A stretch of 64,000 nt of DNA from Negativicoccus succinicivorans (GCF_018372215.1 NZ_JAHAJN010000007.1:15394-79393); one strand, 5' to 3'. Counted from the first letter of the stretch, positions 25,521 to 35,510 are shown. Translations and numbers: made by a program. Notes: generated from the letters alone by a model not told the origin.

Positions 25521-27477
25521 AGCCAAGCAACATAAAAAGCAGGAGCGGATACGCGTCGCGCTTCTCTTTATGGCATTGGCCGTGTTCGGCATTCTGATCT
25601 GCGGCAGGCTTTTTTATCTGCAGGTGGTGCGCGGCTCTTACTTTGCGGAACTCGATTTGGCGCAAGCGGAAGAAGTGCGGTCGTTGCAGTCGCCGCGCGG
25701 TACGATTTATGACCGCAACGGTAAAGTACTTGCCGTGAGCGCGGTCACGCTTTCGCTTTACGCGGATCCGCAAGAACTGAATCGGGACCCGCAGGTCTTG
25801 GCGCAGACATTGGCGCCGCTATTGTCCGTGCCGGAAGCCAAGCTCGCGGAAAAACTCGCGCAGACCAATCGTTTCGTGTGGTTGGAGCGGATGCTGGATA
25901 AAGACGTTTCCGATCAGGTCGAAGCGTTGATTGAACAGCAAAAGATTACCGGTTTGCATTTTCTTGAAGAGAGCAAACGTTACTATCCGAACGGCAATTT
26001 GCTGGCGCAGGTGCTGGGTTTCGTCGGCATCGATGACAAAGGTTTGGACGGTATAGAGATGGTGCTTGATCAGGAAATCAAAGGCGACAGCAAGCAGCAG
26101 ACCATTATTACGTCGCGCTACGGAACGCCGATTTTGGAATCGACGCTTTCCCAACTTTTTCCCGATGAAGAACGCAGTGTCTATTTGACGATTGACGCGC
26201 AAATTCAATTTTTTGCGGAGCGTGCTCTCGATCGCGCCATGGGTACGACACGTGCGGCCGGCGGCTCGATTATTGTGATGGATCCGCGAACCGGCGAAAT
26301 TTTGGCGATGGCCAATCGTCCGACGTATAATCCTAACCGGTTCGAGGAAGGTACGGAAGAAGATTTTCGTAATCGCGCGGTAACGGACTTGTATGAACCG
26401 GGTTCCACGTTCAAACCGATTATCGCGGCGGCGGCGTTGGCGTCGGGTTCGATGACACCGGAAACGGTCTTGCATGATACGGGAGCGGTGTATGCGTCGG
26501 GACACACGATTCAAAACTGGAACGGCGAAGGCTACGGTGACGTGCGCCTTGTCGATATTATCAAATATTCGATCAATACGGGGTTTGCTATGGTCGGTCT
26601 GCGCACCGGCGGTGACGTGCTGACGGATTATGCGAAACGGTTCGGTTTCGGTCAACCGACGGGCATCGAACTGCCGGGCGAAGGCGAAGGGATTTTGTTC
26701 AACCCCGACGACATGCGCGACAGCGATATCGCGACCATGTCGATCGGGCAAAGTATCGCCGTCACGCCGTTACAAATGTTGCAGGCGTACGGAGCGTTGG
26801 CCAACGGCGGCAAAATGATGAAACCGCACATCATTTCATCCATTGTCAATCCGGACGGCACGACATACCGGACAAGCAAGGCGGAAGAAGTCGGACAACC
26901 GATTACGCCCGAAGTGGATCACACGCTGGTTCCCATGCTTGAGCAGGTGGTTTCCGGCGGCGGAGGGGTGAAAGCGCAGGTCAACGGCTATCGCCTCGCC
27001 GGCAAAACCGGTACGGCGCAGAAGTTGGATACGGAACACGGCGGCTATTTGGATGGGCGTTACATCGCATCCTTTATCGGCTTCGGGCCGATTGAACAGC
27101 CGGAAGCGGTATGTCTCGTTGTTCTCGATGATCCGGAGGGCGTATACTATGGAGGACAGATCGCCGCTCCTGTATTTGCCGAGGTCATGGGAGAAATCAT
27201 GCGTTATCGCGGCATACATCCCAATGTGACGGATGTGGCGGATACCGGTACGGCGGAAACAGCGGTGCTTGAGCCGCTGACGTTAACGCGAACGGAGGAG
27301 GGTAAAATTATTGTGCCGGACTTCACGGGACGACGTTTGCGCGATGTGTTGGAATGGGCCAATCAGGCCCAGGTCGGCGTAGTTCCGGAGGGACATGGCG
27401 TGGTCATCACGCAAACTCCGCTCGCCGGATTGACGTTGGAAGATACCCGACAGATTCGGGTACAATTGGCGGAATAA
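25495..27477 (+). CDS. FtsI-type class B penicillin-binding protein with PASTA domain
   Basis: A transpeptidase that cross-links peptidoglycan in the periplasm. The 660-residue product has an N-terminal membrane helix (about 20-42), a dimerisation domain with [15 protein letters not shown], and a transpeptidase domain with STFK (nucleophile Ser), SIN and KTGTAQ. It ends with one PASTA domain (about 595-660, [18 protein letters not shown]). The ATG at 25495 is preferred because AAAGGA ends 6 bases before it. The single PASTA domain recalls SpoVD/FtsI of Firmicutes. It is not in a dcw cluster here, so it may be a second FtsI-like protein. Confidence 0.93.
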   Translation: MTKERVRSKAKQHKKQERIRVALLFMALAVFGILICGRLFYLQVVRGSYFAELDLAQAEEVRSLQSPRGTIYDRNGKVLAVSAVTLSLYADPQELNRDPQVLAQTLAPLLSVPEAKLAEKLAQTNRFVWLERMLDKDVSDQVEALIEQQKITGLHFLEESKRYYPNGNLLAQVLGFVGIDDKGLDGIEMVLDQEIKGDSKQQTIITSRYGTPILESTLSQLFPDEERSVYLTIDAQIQFFAERALDRAMGTTRAAGGSIIVMDPRTGEILAMANRPTYNPNRFEEGTEEDFRNRAVTDLYEPGSTFKPIIAAAALASGSMTPETVLHDTGAVYASGHTIQNWNGEGYGDVRLVDIIKYSINTGFAMVGLRTGGDVLTDYAKRFGFGQPTGIELPGEGEGILFNPDDMRDSDIATMSIGQSIAVTPLQMLQAYGALANGGKMMKPHIISSIVNPDGTTYRTSKAEEVGQPITPEVDHTLVPMLEQVVSGGGGVKAQVNGYRLAGKTGTAQKLDTEHGGYLDGRYIASFIGFGPIEQPEAVCLVVLDDPEGVYYGGQIAAPVFAEVMGEIMRYRGIHPNVTDVADTGTAETAVLEPLTLTRTEEGKIIVPDFTGRRLRDVLEWANQAQVGVVPEGHGVVITQTPLAGLTLEDTRQIRVQLAE

Positions 27478-27490
27478 AGGAGGCAATTCC

Positions 27491-29161
27491 ATGCGAAGCG
27501 ATATTGAAATCGCCCAGGCGGCGAAGCTGCAACCGATTACGGAAATTGCCGCGGCGGCAGGTATTGACGAAAAATATTTAGCACCGTACGGACGCTATAA
27601 GGCGAAGATCGGCTACGATTTAATTCGCAAGTTGGACAGCGCCCAAAACGGACATTTGATTTTGGTTACGGCGATTTCTCCGACCCCTGCCGGTGAAGGA
27701 AAGTCGACGACGACAGTCGGTTTGGCACAGGGTCTTGCCAAGCTCGGTAAAAAAGTGATGGTGGCGTTGCGTGAACCGTCGCTCGGGCCGTGCATGGGAA
27801 TCAAAGGCGGCGCCGCCGGCGGCGGCTATTCGCAAGTGGTGCCGATGGAAGATATCAATCTTCATTTTACCGGCGACATGCACGCCATTACCGCGGCGCA
27901 CAATTTATTGGCGGCGATGCTTGATAACCACCTGCAACAGGGCAATGCGCTGCGCATTGATCCGCGTCGGATCGTGTGGAAACGCGTGGTCGATATGAAT
28001 GATCGGGCATTGCGTCACATCGTGGTCGGTCTGGGCGGCAAAGTGAACGGCGTGCCGCGTGAAGACGGCTTTGATATTACGGTCGCGTCCGAAGTCATGG
28101 CGATTTTATGTCTCGCGCAGGATCTCAAAGATATGAAAGAACGGTTCAGCCGCATTATCGTCGCCTACGATTACGACGGTAACGCGGTAACGGCCGGCGA
28201 CCTGCATGCGCAGGGTGCGATGACGGCGTTAATGAAGGATGCGATCTCGCCCAACCTGGTGCAGACGATTGAACATGTGCCGGCGCTGGTGCACGGCGGT
28301 CCGTTTGCGAATATCGCGCACGGTTGCAATTCGCTGGTGGCCACCAAAACCGCGTTGCACCTGGCGGATTATGTTGTTACGGAAGCCGGTTTCGGCGCGG
28401 ATCTGGGCGCGGAAAAATTCTTTGATATTAAATGCCGCTACGGCAAGTTAAAACCGGAAGCGGCGGTATTGGTCGCGACGGTGCGCGCGCTCAAAATGCA
28501 CGGCGGACGCGCGAAAAACGAACTCACCGAGCCGGATGTCGACGCGCTTAAGCGGGGTCTGGAAAACCTCGGCAAACATTTAGAAAATATCGCCAAATAT
28601 AATGTTCCCGCTGTTGTGGCGATCAATGCGTTCGCCAGCGACACGGCAGAAGAAATGGCGGCGATTCGTACATACTGCGAAGAACGCGGCGTACCCGTCG
28701 CGTTGTCCGATGTTTTTGCCAAAGGTGGAGAAGGCGGCAAGAAACTTGCGCAAGCCGTACTGGCGGAAATGGCCAAGGGCACCGCTGATTTTCAGCCGCT
28801 GTATGCGAGCGAATTGAGCATTCCCGACAAAATCCGTACCATTGCGAGGGAAATTTACGGCGCGGACGATATTGTTTTGGAGGCGGCGGCGCAAAAAACG
28901 TTGACCGATATTGAAGCGGGCGGGTATGCGGCATTGCCGGTCTGCATCGCCAAGACGCAGTATTCATTCTCCGATGATCCGAACAAACTGGGACGTCCCA
29001 GCGGATTTACGCTGCACGTACGCGAACTTAAAATCAGTGCCGGCGCAGGCTTTATCGTCGCTCTTACCGGCAATATCATGACGATGCCCGGTTTACCGAA
29101 AAAGCCGGCCGCGGAAAAAATCGACGTGACGGCGGACGGAAATATTGTCGGTCTTTTCTGA
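27491..29161 (+). CDS. fhs: Formate-tetrahydrofolate ligase
   Basis: Makes 10-formyl-THF from formate, THF and ATP. The 556-residue product contains the P-loop [14 protein letters not shown] and the family stretches [20 protein letters not shown] and [20 protein letters not shown] lies upstream of the ATG. It is followed after 9 bases by folD, so the two form a formate-to-methylene-THF route that feeds metF. Confidence 0.97.
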   Translation: MRSDIEIAQAAKLQPITEIAAAAGIDEKYLAPYGRYKAKIGYDLIRKLDSAQNGHLILVTAISPTPAGEGKSTTTVGLAQGLAKLGKKVMVALREPSLGPCMGIKGGAAGGGYSQVVPMEDINLHFTGDMHAITAAHNLLAAMLDNHLQQGNALRIDPRRIVWKRVVDMNDRALRHIVVGLGGKVNGVPREDGFDITVASEVMAILCLAQDLKDMKERFSRIIVAYDYDGNAVTAGDLHAQGAMTALMKDAISPNLVQTIEHVPALVHGGPFANIAHGCNSLVATKTALHLADYVVTEAGFGADLGAEKFFDIKCRYGKLKPEAAVLVATVRALKMHGGRAKNELTEPDVDALKRGLENLGKHLENIAKYNVPAVVAINAFASDTAEEMAAIRTYCEERGVPVALSDVFAKGGEGGKKLAQAVLAEMAKGTADFQPLYASELSIPDKIRTIAREIYGADDIVLEAAAQKTLTDIEAGGYAALPVCIAKTQYSFSDDPNKLGRPSGFTLHVRELKISAGAGFIVALTGNIMTMPGLPKKPAAEKIDVTADGNIVGLF

Positions 29162-29170
29162 GGGGGAGTC

Positions 29171-30010
29171 ATGCGAGAACTTACAGGCGCGCCCGTAGCG
29201 GCCGTGCAGCAGGAAACTACAGCGAAAAAAATCCGCATGCTGGCGGCGAAGGGCGTTACTCCGGGACTGGCCATTGTGCGTTTCAGCGCGGATCGGGCGG
29301 CGCAGATGTACGGCGACTTTTTAGCGAAGTCCGCGGCACAAGCGGGATTATATGTCGAACGGGTCGAGCCCGAGGAAAATCTGACGCAAGAGGACGCTTT
29401 GGCGACCATTCACGCGCTGAATCAGAATCCGCAGATTGACGGTATTTTACTTTTAATGCCGTTGCCGCCGGGACTGGATCGCAGTTCCCTGGTCGAAGCG
29501 ATTGCGCCGGGCAAAGATATCGACGGTTTGACGCCGACGCAGGTAGGTCGGCTTGTGACGGGCCGCACCGCATTTGTGCCGGCGACCGCGCGGGCGGTGC
29601 TCGCCACGCTGCGGCATTATGAAATTCCGCTCGCCGGTAAACACGCGGTGGTGATCGGTCGCAGCGATGTCATCGGCAAACCGGTTGCGCAATTGCTGCT
29701 GGCGGCCAACGCGACGGTGACCATTTGCCACTCCAAAACGCAGGACTTGCCGCATTTCACGCGCGCGGCGGATATTTTGGTCGCGGCGGTCGGCAAAGCG
29801 ATGATGGTGACGCCGGACATGGTGAGTGATGATGCGGTTGTCGTCGATGTCGGCATCCATCGCGTCGACGGCAAAACCGTCGGCGATGTCGCGCCGGAGG
29901 CGCTCGCGAAAGCGCAGGCGGCGACACCGGTTCCGGGCGGTATCGGTTCGGTAACGACCGCGCTCATGCTGGACGCGGCGGTGACCGCGGCGTTGCGGCA
30001 TCATCCGTAA
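29171..30010 (+). CDS. folD: Bifunctional methylene-THF dehydrogenase/cyclohydrolase
   Basis: The 279-residue product has the catalytic region with DGILLLMPLPPGLD, the substrate loop AIAPGKDIDGLT, the Rossmann element HAVVIGRSDVIGKPVAQLL and the C-terminal TPVPGGIGSVTTALML. The usual VQLPLP of FolD reads LLMPLPPG here. It interconverts 10-formyl- and methylene-THF with NADP. The operon ends at a terminator directly downstream. Confidence 0.96.
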   Translation: MRELTGAPVAAVQQETTAKKIRMLAAKGVTPGLAIVRFSADRAAQMYGDFLAKSAAQAGLYVERVEPEENLTQEDALATIHALNQNPQIDGILLLMPLPPGLDRSSLVEAIAPGKDIDGLTPTQVGRLVTGRTAFVPATARAVLATLRHYEIPLAGKHAVVIGRSDVIGKPVAQLLLAANATVTICHSKTQDLPHFTRAADILVAAVGKAMMVTPDMVSDDAVVVDVGIHRVDGKTVGDVAPEALAKAQAATPVPGGIGSVTTALMLDAAVTAALRHHP

Positions 30011-30015
30011 GAAAT

Positions 30016-30051
30016 GACGGTACGGAAGTATTGCGCTTTCGTACCGTTTTT
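30016..30051 (+). terminator. folD terminator overlapping the SRP RNA promoter
   Basis: ACGGTACG pairs with CGTACCGT, followed by T6. The loop holds the -35 of the next promoter, so the two signals are interleaved. Confidence 0.85.
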
Positions 30052-30058
30052 TGTATAA
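30030..30058 (+). promoter_or_regulatory. SRP RNA promoter
   Basis: TTGCGC (30030-30035), a 17-bp spacer and TATAAT (30053-30058). Confidence 0.75.
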
Positions 30059-30077
30059 TGAAATAACCGGCGACTGT

Positions 30078-30218
30078 GCAGAGGTCGTTTATGGCAACCT
30101 TTCGGGGCTTGTGCAATGGAAGTTCGTGAACCCTGTCAGGTCCGAGAGGAAGCAGCAGTAAGCGAATCCTTTCATGTGCCACGAGGTAACTCGGGAGGTT
30201 GTCATAAACGGTTTCTGC
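30078..30218 (+). ncRNA. ffs: Signal recognition particle RNA
   Basis: The conserved SRP domain IV loop is present: GTCAGGTCCGAGAGGAAGCA with the asymmetric internal loop. The long helix closes by pairing CGTTTATG with CATAAACG and GCAACCT with AGGTTGT; GCAGA/TCTGC extends it. It binds Ffh and targets membrane proteins. The ends are uncertain by about 10 bases. An intrinsic terminator follows. Confidence 0.9.
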
Positions 30219-30232
30219 CGGTAACCGGATAT

Positions 30233-30256
30233 CGCAGCGTTCCGCTGCGTTTTTTA
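30233..30256 (+). terminator. SRP RNA terminator
   Basis: CGCAGCG-TTC-CGCTGCG followed by T6. Confidence 0.9.
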
Positions 30257-30280
30257 TTTCGTACAGAAAAGAGGCAAGGC

Positions 30281-32281
30281 ATGGCGTACTTGGCATTGTA
30301 TCGTAAATGGCGGCCGCAGACGTTCGCTGACGTCGTCGGTCAGGATCCGATCGCGCATACGCTTGCGCAAGCGGTAGCCCGCGGTAAAGTGGCGCATGCA
30401 TATTTGTTTTCCGGTCCGCGCGGCACGGGCAAGACGAGTATGGCGAAAATTTTAGCCAAAGCGCTCAACTGTATTCACGGACCCACGGCGGAACCGTGCA
30501 ATGCGTGCGAACGTTGTCGGGAGATTACGCAAGGCACGGCCTTTGATGTGAGTGAAATTGACGCGGCGTCCAATCGCGGCATTGACGAGATGCGCGCGTT
30601 GCGGGATACCGTCGCACAATTGCCGACGGTTGCGCGGACCAAAGTGTATATCATCGATGAAGCGCATATGCTCACCAAGGAAGCGGCGAACGCGCTACTG
30701 AAAACGCTGGAAGAGCCGCCGGAACATGTTGTGTTTATTTTGGCGACGACCGAACCGGAACGCTTGCCCGCCACCATTATTTCACGTTGCCAGCGCTATG
30801 AATTTCGGCGTATTTCCGTGGCTGCGATCACTGCGCAACTGTTGAAAGTGGCGCAGGGTTCGGACATCGAATTGAGCGAAGGCGCGGCGCGGTTGATTGC
30901 CGTACGCGCGGAAGGCGGTTTGCGCGACGCTCTAAGTCTGTTGGATCAATGCGCCGGCACCGGCGGCGCGATTACGGATGCCGTGGTGACTACGGTCTTG
31001 GGATTACCGGATCAGGAAGAAATCACGGGTTTGGCGGAAGCCGTTTTAGCGCGTGACAGCGCGCGAGCATTGCAAATTTTTCAGGAAATTTTAGCGTCAG
31101 GCAAAGAACCCGCCGTTGTATTGCAGCAGCTGTTGCAATGGCTGCGCGATGCTCTTTTGTGTCAAATCGACCCCGACTTTCCGGAACTTGCGATCTACGG
31201 TAAGGCGCTTTCGCGCTTACAAAAAATGGCACAAACCATACCTGCCGGCCGTTTGGCCACGCTCGCCACGCGCACGGCGGACGGTTTGCGGGAAGCGCGG
31301 TTTGCCGGCTCCGTACGCATGGCGACGGAACTTACTTTGTTGGCGCTTTGCCGCAGCGGCGGGGAAGTGAATGCCGCCGAGTGGGAAGAGCGTATCACGG
31401 CGTTGGAAAATAGAGAGGCGGTTGTTTCACCGGCCTTGCTGCAACGTGTAGCCGCGCTGGAAGAAGCCGTGCAACGCGGCGCCACGGCGAAAGCGCGGCG
31501 TGCCGAGCCGAGTCCGCCGCTGCCGGACGATGAAGACGCGGCGGTCAGCGCTGAAGAATGGGAAATGAACTTGGCGCCGCCTCCCATCGCTGATGAGGAA
31601 GAACCGGCGGCGCCGCCAGAGACAGTACATATGCCGTTGCGGTCACCGCGGAAAAAAACGGCCGGGCCGCCCAAAGCACCGGCGAAACCGTTACCGACGG
31701 AACCTGTCGCTTCGCAGTGGAATTCTTCCGCGCCGCAGCATCGAGAAAAGGTAGCTCGACCTTCGGCGAAGAAGCCGGAAAAAGCGACGGAGAACGTTGA
31801 CTTTTTTGTGCTTCCCGAGCAATATGACGGGATTTGGCAAAACGTTGTCGAGACGCTTTTCGCCCGCAAAAAAATGGCGCAGGCTGCCTGCTACCGCAAT
31901 GCGAAACTTCTTTTGATCGCCGGCGCTCATGCCGTGATCGCGATCGACCATACGTTTTTGGTCGATGCGGCGAATCGGCCGGATTACCGACAGGAGGTAA
32001 CCGCTATTTTGCAGGAACTCATCGGCGCGGAACTGACGCTTTTAGCGGTGTTTTCCAAAAGCGCGCAGGCGGACGAAGCGCGCGCTCGCGCCGAAGCGTT
32101 ACGAGGAAGTGCAGCGCCGTCGTCTGAAAAAACAACGGTTTCCGCATCTTCGGTGACATCGCCGGGGGAGTACCGCAAGATCCGCCGGGAGGATATTGAC
32201 CCCGCGGATCAAAATGATCCGGTGCTCGCGAACGCCTTGCAGTTTGCCGGTGACTGTGATATATATGTATGGGAAGAATAA
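30281..32281 (+). CDS. dnaX: DNA polymerase III subunit gamma/tau
   Basis: The clamp-loader ATPase. The 666-residue product opens with YLALYRKWRPQTFADVVGQD and has Walker A GPRGTGKTS, zinc cysteines CNACERC, Walker B IIDEAHML and the SRC arginine finger (IISRCQRY). A low-complexity Pro/Ala/Lys linker (about 400-500) precedes the C-terminal tau region. The open frame extends upstream through the SRP RNA gene, but AAAGAGG before the ATG at 30281 and the family N-terminus fix the start. Confidence 0.96.
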   Translation: MAYLALYRKWRPQTFADVVGQDPIAHTLAQAVARGKVAHAYLFSGPRGTGKTSMAKILAKALNCIHGPTAEPCNACERCREITQGTAFDVSEIDAASNRGIDEMRALRDTVAQLPTVARTKVYIIDEAHMLTKEAANALLKTLEEPPEHVVFILATTEPERLPATIISRCQRYEFRRISVAAITAQLLKVAQGSDIELSEGAARLIAVRAEGGLRDALSLLDQCAGTGGAITDAVVTTVLGLPDQEEITGLAEAVLARDSARALQIFQEILASGKEPAVVLQQLLQWLRDALLCQIDPDFPELAIYGKALSRLQKMAQTIPAGRLATLATRTADGLREARFAGSVRMATELTLLALCRSGGEVNAAEWEERITALENREAVVSPALLQRVAALEEAVQRGATAKARRAEPSPPLPDDEDAAVSAEEWEMNLAPPPIADEEEPAAPPETVHMPLRSPRKKTAGPPKAPAKPLPTEPVASQWNSSAPQHREKVARPSAKKPEKATENVDFFVLPEQYDGIWQNVVETLFARKKMAQAACYRNAKLLLIAGAHAVIAIDHTFLVDAANRPDYRQEVTAILQELIGAELTLLAVFSKSAQADEARARAEALRGSAAPSSEKTTVSASSVTSPGEYRKIRREDIDPADQNDPVLANALQFAGDCDIYVWEE

Positions 32282-32324
32282 AACCGTATTGGACTATTTA
32301 TCTACCGTGAAAGAGGGGCAATCA

Positions 32325-32651
32325 ATGTTTGGTAATAAAGCGCAAATGGCCGGCATGATGAAAAAGGTCAAAAAAATGCAGGACGACATGGCCAAAATGC
32401 AAGACGAATTGAAACGCAAAACAACCGAAGTAACAGCGGGCGGCGGTGCGATCCGTCTCGTGATGAACGGTGAAAAACAAATTACGGAATTAAAAATTGA
32501 TCCGGCGGTCTTGGAAGCGCAGGACGCCGAAATGCTGGAAGACTTGGTAACGGCGGCCGTCAATGAAGCGGGACGTAAAATTGACGACATGGCTTCGCAG
32601 GAAGTCAACCGAATTACCGGCGGGATGGGTCTTCCTCCGGGAATGTTTTAA
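32325..32651 (+). CDS. YbaB/EbfC nucleoid-associated protein
   Basis: A 108-residue DNA-binding dimer, in the usual position between dnaX and recR. It shows MMKKVKKMQDDMAKMQDELK, then the beta segment and a Gly/Met-rich tail (ITGGMGLPPGMF). The ATG at 32325 follows AGAGGGG; the longer frame would overlap dnaX by about 86 bases. The stop overlaps the recR start (TAATG). Confidence 0.93.
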   Translation: MFGNKAQMAGMMKKVKKMQDDMAKMQDELKRKTTEVTAGGGAIRLVMNGEKQITELKIDPAVLEAQDAEMLEDLVTAAVNEAGRKIDDMASQEVNRITGGMGLPPGMF

Positions 32652-33241
32652 TGAACGAACCGTTAGAGCGGCTGACGGAACAATTTCGTCGCCTGCCCGG
32701 CGTCGGCGTGAAAACCGCCCGCCGCTTGGCGTATTTTATTCTGGAAGAGCCGCAGGAGTCGGTGGATGCGTTTATTGAGGCCATCACGACCGCGAAAGCG
32801 CAGACCAAGTACTGCTCCGTGTGCGGCAATCTGTCCACCCAGGACCCCTGTGAGTTTTGCGCCGATCCGCGGCGCGATCACAGTGTGATTTGCGTGGTTG
32901 AATCTCCCACCGATGTGCAAGCCATGGAACGCTGCCATGAATATCACGGCGTGTACCACGTATTGCATGGCGCGCTTTCGCCTTTGGACGGCATTCAGCC
33001 GGAACAGCTCCATATTCGCGAACTTTTGGAACGTTTGCGAGACGACACGGTGCAGGAGATCATCATGGCCACCGATCCGGACGCGGAGGGGGAAGCGACG
33101 GCTCTCTATATAGCGGGCTTGGTCAAACCCATCGGCATCAAGGTCACGCGCATCGCGCGCGGCCTACCGGCGGGTGGAGATATCGGTTTTGTGGACGGCG
33201 TCACCTTAGCCGGCGCGGTCGCCCACCGTCAAAGTATGTAA
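32651..33241 (+). CDS. recR: Recombination protein RecR
   Basis: A RecFOR-pathway protein for gap repair. In the 196 residues: an N-terminal HhH (LPGVGVKTARRLAYFIL), a zinc finger CSVCGNLSTQDPCEFC, a TOPRIM domain with VVESPTDVQAME and TDPDAEGEATALYIAG, and a C-terminal Walker-B-like segment. It is translated from an ATG overlapping the ybaB stop. Confidence 0.96.
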   Translation: MNEPLERLTEQFRRLPGVGVKTARRLAYFILEEPQESVDAFIEAITTAKAQTKYCSVCGNLSTQDPCEFCADPRRDHSVICVVESPTDVQAMERCHEYHGVYHVLHGALSPLDGIQPEQLHIRELLERLRDDTVQEIIMATDPDAEGEATALYIAGLVKPIGIKVTRIARGLPAGGDIGFVDGVTLAGAVAHRQSM

Positions 33242-33254
33242 GGAGGAGAGTAAT

Positions 33255-33497
33255 ATGGTAGCATTGAATACCCTGATTACTTTTGTTGTGGTCGCGATCA
33301 TCGCGATTTTAATTTTCCGCGTCTTGGGCTGGGCGCTAGCTCCGTTTATCGGTAATATCATTGCCGGCGGACTCTTGTATTGGCTGATCGATGCGATTCT
33401 CATGAAACTTCCCTGGACATTTTTGGATGCCATTATCGTCGCTTTATTCGGCATCCCGGGAACGATCGTGATTGCTATTTGTCGCGCCTTGTTTTAA
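33255..33497 (+). CDS. BofA-family membrane protein
   Basis: An 80-residue, almost wholly hydrophobic protein with about two to three membrane segments, resembling the pro-sigma-K processing inhibitor BofA. The recR-bofA order is the one seen in spore-formers. In Bacillus BofA holds the SpoIVFB protease inactive. No other sporulation gene is visible here except the S55-family gene, so a different role, or a leftover, is possible. AAGGAGGAGAG precedes the ATG. Confidence 0.75.
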   Translation: MVALNTLITFVVVAIIAILIFRVLGWALAPFIGNIIAGGLLYWLIDAILMKLPWTFLDAIIVALFGIPGTIVIAICRALF

Positions 33498-33501
33498 TCT
33501 G

Positions 33502-33527
33502 AAAAGCAGCTTTCGGGCTGCTTTTTT
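33502..33527 (+). terminator. Terminator of the dnaX-bofA operon
   Basis: AAAAGCAGC and GCTGCTTTT around TTTCGG, with T6. Confidence 0.88.
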
Positions 33528-33634
33528 ATTACCCGTATTTGCGCGTACGCGAATAAAAGGAACGGGGCCGCATGAGATATGTTGTCAGTAAAGAAGTATT
33601 TGCCGCATGGTCTCACCATATGACGGGATGTGAC

Positions 33635-33668
33635 AAAAAGAGATTCTGTAATACAGAAATCTCTTTTT
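33635..33668. terminator. Symmetrical hairpin with A and T tracts
   Basis: AAAAAGAGAT...TTCTGTA-A-TACAGAA...TCTCTTTTT forms a long stem. It looks like an intrinsic terminator on either strand, yet no recognised gene ends just before it on the + strand, because bofA already has its own terminator. Confidence 0.6.
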
Positions 33669-33769
33669 GCGTGGGGGAATGCGTTTTGACAAGTCGTGTG
33701 ACGTTCGCTTACGCTGGCATGAACAGCTTGTTTATAGCGCTGCGATACGAACGCAATTGTTTTACTATG

Positions 33770-33778
33770 TGCTATAAT
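33770..33778 (+). promoter_or_regulatory. Extended -10 promoter
   Basis: TGC plus TATAAT (33773-33778), 22 bases before the start of the TrpR-like gene. Confidence 0.55.
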
Positions 33779-33800
33779 AAAGAATATAGGAGGGAAGACG

Positions 33801-34103
33801 ATGAGCGTAAATCCGAGATTGGTCAGCCCGGCAATGGACAGCCTACTGGATGCGTTGCTGGCACTTGAAACGCGCGAGGAAGGGTATGCGCTTTTGGAAG
33901 ATTTGTGCACCGTTTCCGAGCTGCGAGACTTGAGCATGCGCTGGCAGGTGGCGCAGTTGCTGCACAGCGGTCAAAAATATGAATATATCGAATCGCTTAC
34001 GGGGGCGAGCTCCGCAACGATCAGTCGCGTCAAACGCGCGTTGCGTTACGGCGCGGACGGTTACCAAACGATGCTGGAGCGGTTAGAGGGAAAGGATACG
34101 TAG
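33801..34103 (+). CDS. YerC/YecD-family TrpR-related regulator
   Basis: A 100-residue helical protein with the TrpR-superfamily helix-turn-helix (KYEYIESLTGASSATISRVK, about 65-84) and the N-terminal LETREEGYALLEDLCT typical of the YerC branch. The ligand and targets are not known. AGGAGG precedes the ATG. It ends directly before the phosphohexomutase ATG, so the two are coupled. Confidence 0.88.
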   Translation: MSVNPRLVSPAMDSLLDALLALETREEGYALLEDLCTVSELRDLSMRWQVAQLLHSGQKYEYIESLTGASSATISRVKRALRYGADGYQTMLERLEGKDT

Positions 34104-35474
34104 ATGGAAGCACTGGAGAAGAGTCATAACGGCTTTAAGGCGTATGATATTCGCGGCATCGTGCCGACGGAAGTGGATGAAGAAGTAAGTTACCGTGTCG
34201 GCCGCGCGTATGCGGACCAATATAAGGCGCGCAAAGTAGCGATCGGGCGGGATATCCGCGAAAGCTCGCCGCGCCTTTCTGAGGCGTTGGCGCGCGGTTT
34301 GACGGACGGCGGCGTGGATGTGTATGATATCGGCGTCTGCGGCACCGAGATGGTATATTTTGCAACATTTCGTCACGGTTTGGACGGCGGCGTCATGGTG
34401 ACGGCCAGTCACAATCCGGTCAACTACAACGGTTTGAAACTGGTGCGTGAAGAATGTATTCCGATTAGCGCGGATACCGGCTTAAAAGAAATCGAAGAGC
34501 GCGTTTTCGCCGGTCATTTTGCCACGCCGGAAGCAAAAGGTGTCTGTCGAGCGCTGGACGTACAGAAAGAGTATATCGAAACTCTATTGCAGTACGTGGA
34601 TATGAGTCATTTGAAGCCCATGCACATCGTGGTGAATGCCGGCAACGGCGGCGCGAACTTGGCGTTTCGCGATTTGAAAGAGCATTTACCGTTTACCTGG
34701 CATGAATTGTACATGGACGCGGACGCGACCTTTCCTCACGGCGTACCGAATCCGATGATCGAAGAAAATCGGCTGGTGACGAGTCGGGCGGTCATAGCGG
34801 AAAAAGCGCAATTGGGCGTGGCCTGGGACGGCGATTTCGATCGTTGCTTTTTAGTGGATGAAAAAGGTAATTTTGTTGAAGGCTACTATGTCTTGGGATT
34901 GCTCGCGGAACACTTTTTAGCGCAGGATCCGCACGCGACCATCGTGCATGATCCGCGTTTATACTGGAACACGCAGGCGATTTGTGAACGTTACGGCGCC
35001 ACCGCGGTGGAATCCAAAGGCGGTCATGCTTTTATGAAAGAAACGATGCGGCGCGTGGACGGTCTGTACGGAGCGGAAATGAGCGCGCACCATTTTTTTC
35101 GTGATTTTTCCTATTGTGACAGCGGCATGATTCCCTGGCTTTTGGTCGCGCAGATCATTTGCGAAACAGGCAGACCGCTCTCGCAACTGATTGCTGATAT
35201 GGAGGCGCAGTTCCCTTGCAGCGGCGAGATCAATCGTGTCGTAAAATCAACGGAGGAAACGTTAGCCGTCGTCGAAGAAGCGTATCGCGATCAGGCGCGG
35301 GAAGTAAAACATTTGGACGGCTTGAGCATGGATTTCGGCACATGGAGATTCAATTTGCGGCAGTCGAATACCGAACCGCTGGTACGTTTCAATTTGGAAA
35401 CGCGCGGTGATCGGGAGTTGATGCAAACCAAGCGGGACGAAGTGTTGGCGCTGATTGAAACGACAGTAAAATAA
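34104..35474 (+). CDS. Phosphomannomutase/phosphoglucomutase
   Basis: A 456-residue alpha-D-phosphohexomutase. It has the phosphoserine loop TASHNPVNYNG, the metal-binding DGDFDR, a sugar-binding loop (GAEMSAHHFF) and the C-terminal phosphate-binding RQSNTEPLVRF. GEMSAHHYF-type loops mark the bifunctional PMM/PGM (AlgC, ManB) group. It would supply mannose-1-P or glucose-1-P for surface polysaccharides. Confidence 0.92.
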   Translation: MEALEKSHNGFKAYDIRGIVPTEVDEEVSYRVGRAYADQYKARKVAIGRDIRESSPRLSEALARGLTDGGVDVYDIGVCGTEMVYFATFRHGLDGGVMVTASHNPVNYNGLKLVREECIPISADTGLKEIEERVFAGHFATPEAKGVCRALDVQKEYIETLLQYVDMSHLKPMHIVVNAGNGGANLAFRDLKEHLPFTWHELYMDADATFPHGVPNPMIEENRLVTSRAVIAEKAQLGVAWDGDFDRCFLVDEKGNFVEGYYVLGLLAEHFLAQDPHATIVHDPRLYWNTQAICERYGATAVESKGGHAFMKETMRRVDGLYGAEMSAHHFFRDFSYCDSGMIPWLLVAQIICETGRPLSQLIADMEAQFPCSGEINRVVKSTEETLAVVEEAYRDQAREVKHLDGLSMDFGTWRFNLRQSNTEPLVRFNLETRGDRELMQTKRDEVLALIETTVK

Positions 35475-35482
35475 TTGGCAAT

Positions 35483-35510
35483 AAAAAAGAACGCGATCGC
35501 GTTCTTTTTT
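35483..35510. terminator. Bidirectional intrinsic terminator
   Basis: AAGAACGCGATCGCGTTCTT with A and T runs between convergent genes. Confidence 0.9.

Noticed and set aside
30116..30280. N-terminal extension of dnaX
   Set aside because: The extra 55 codons lie on the SRP RNA gene and its terminator; the family N-terminus begins at 30281.
31651..31658. A7 run in dnaX as a programmed frameshift site making gamma
   Set aside because: In frame it reads G-AAA-AAA-A, not the X-XXY-YYZ heptamer. The -1 frame then runs about 50 codons and no convincing stimulatory structure is seen.
33572..33868. 98-codon ORF upstream of the TrpR-like gene
   Set aside because: It reads through a terminator-like hairpin and a promoter and overlaps the next gene; Cys/Arg-rich composition looks random.
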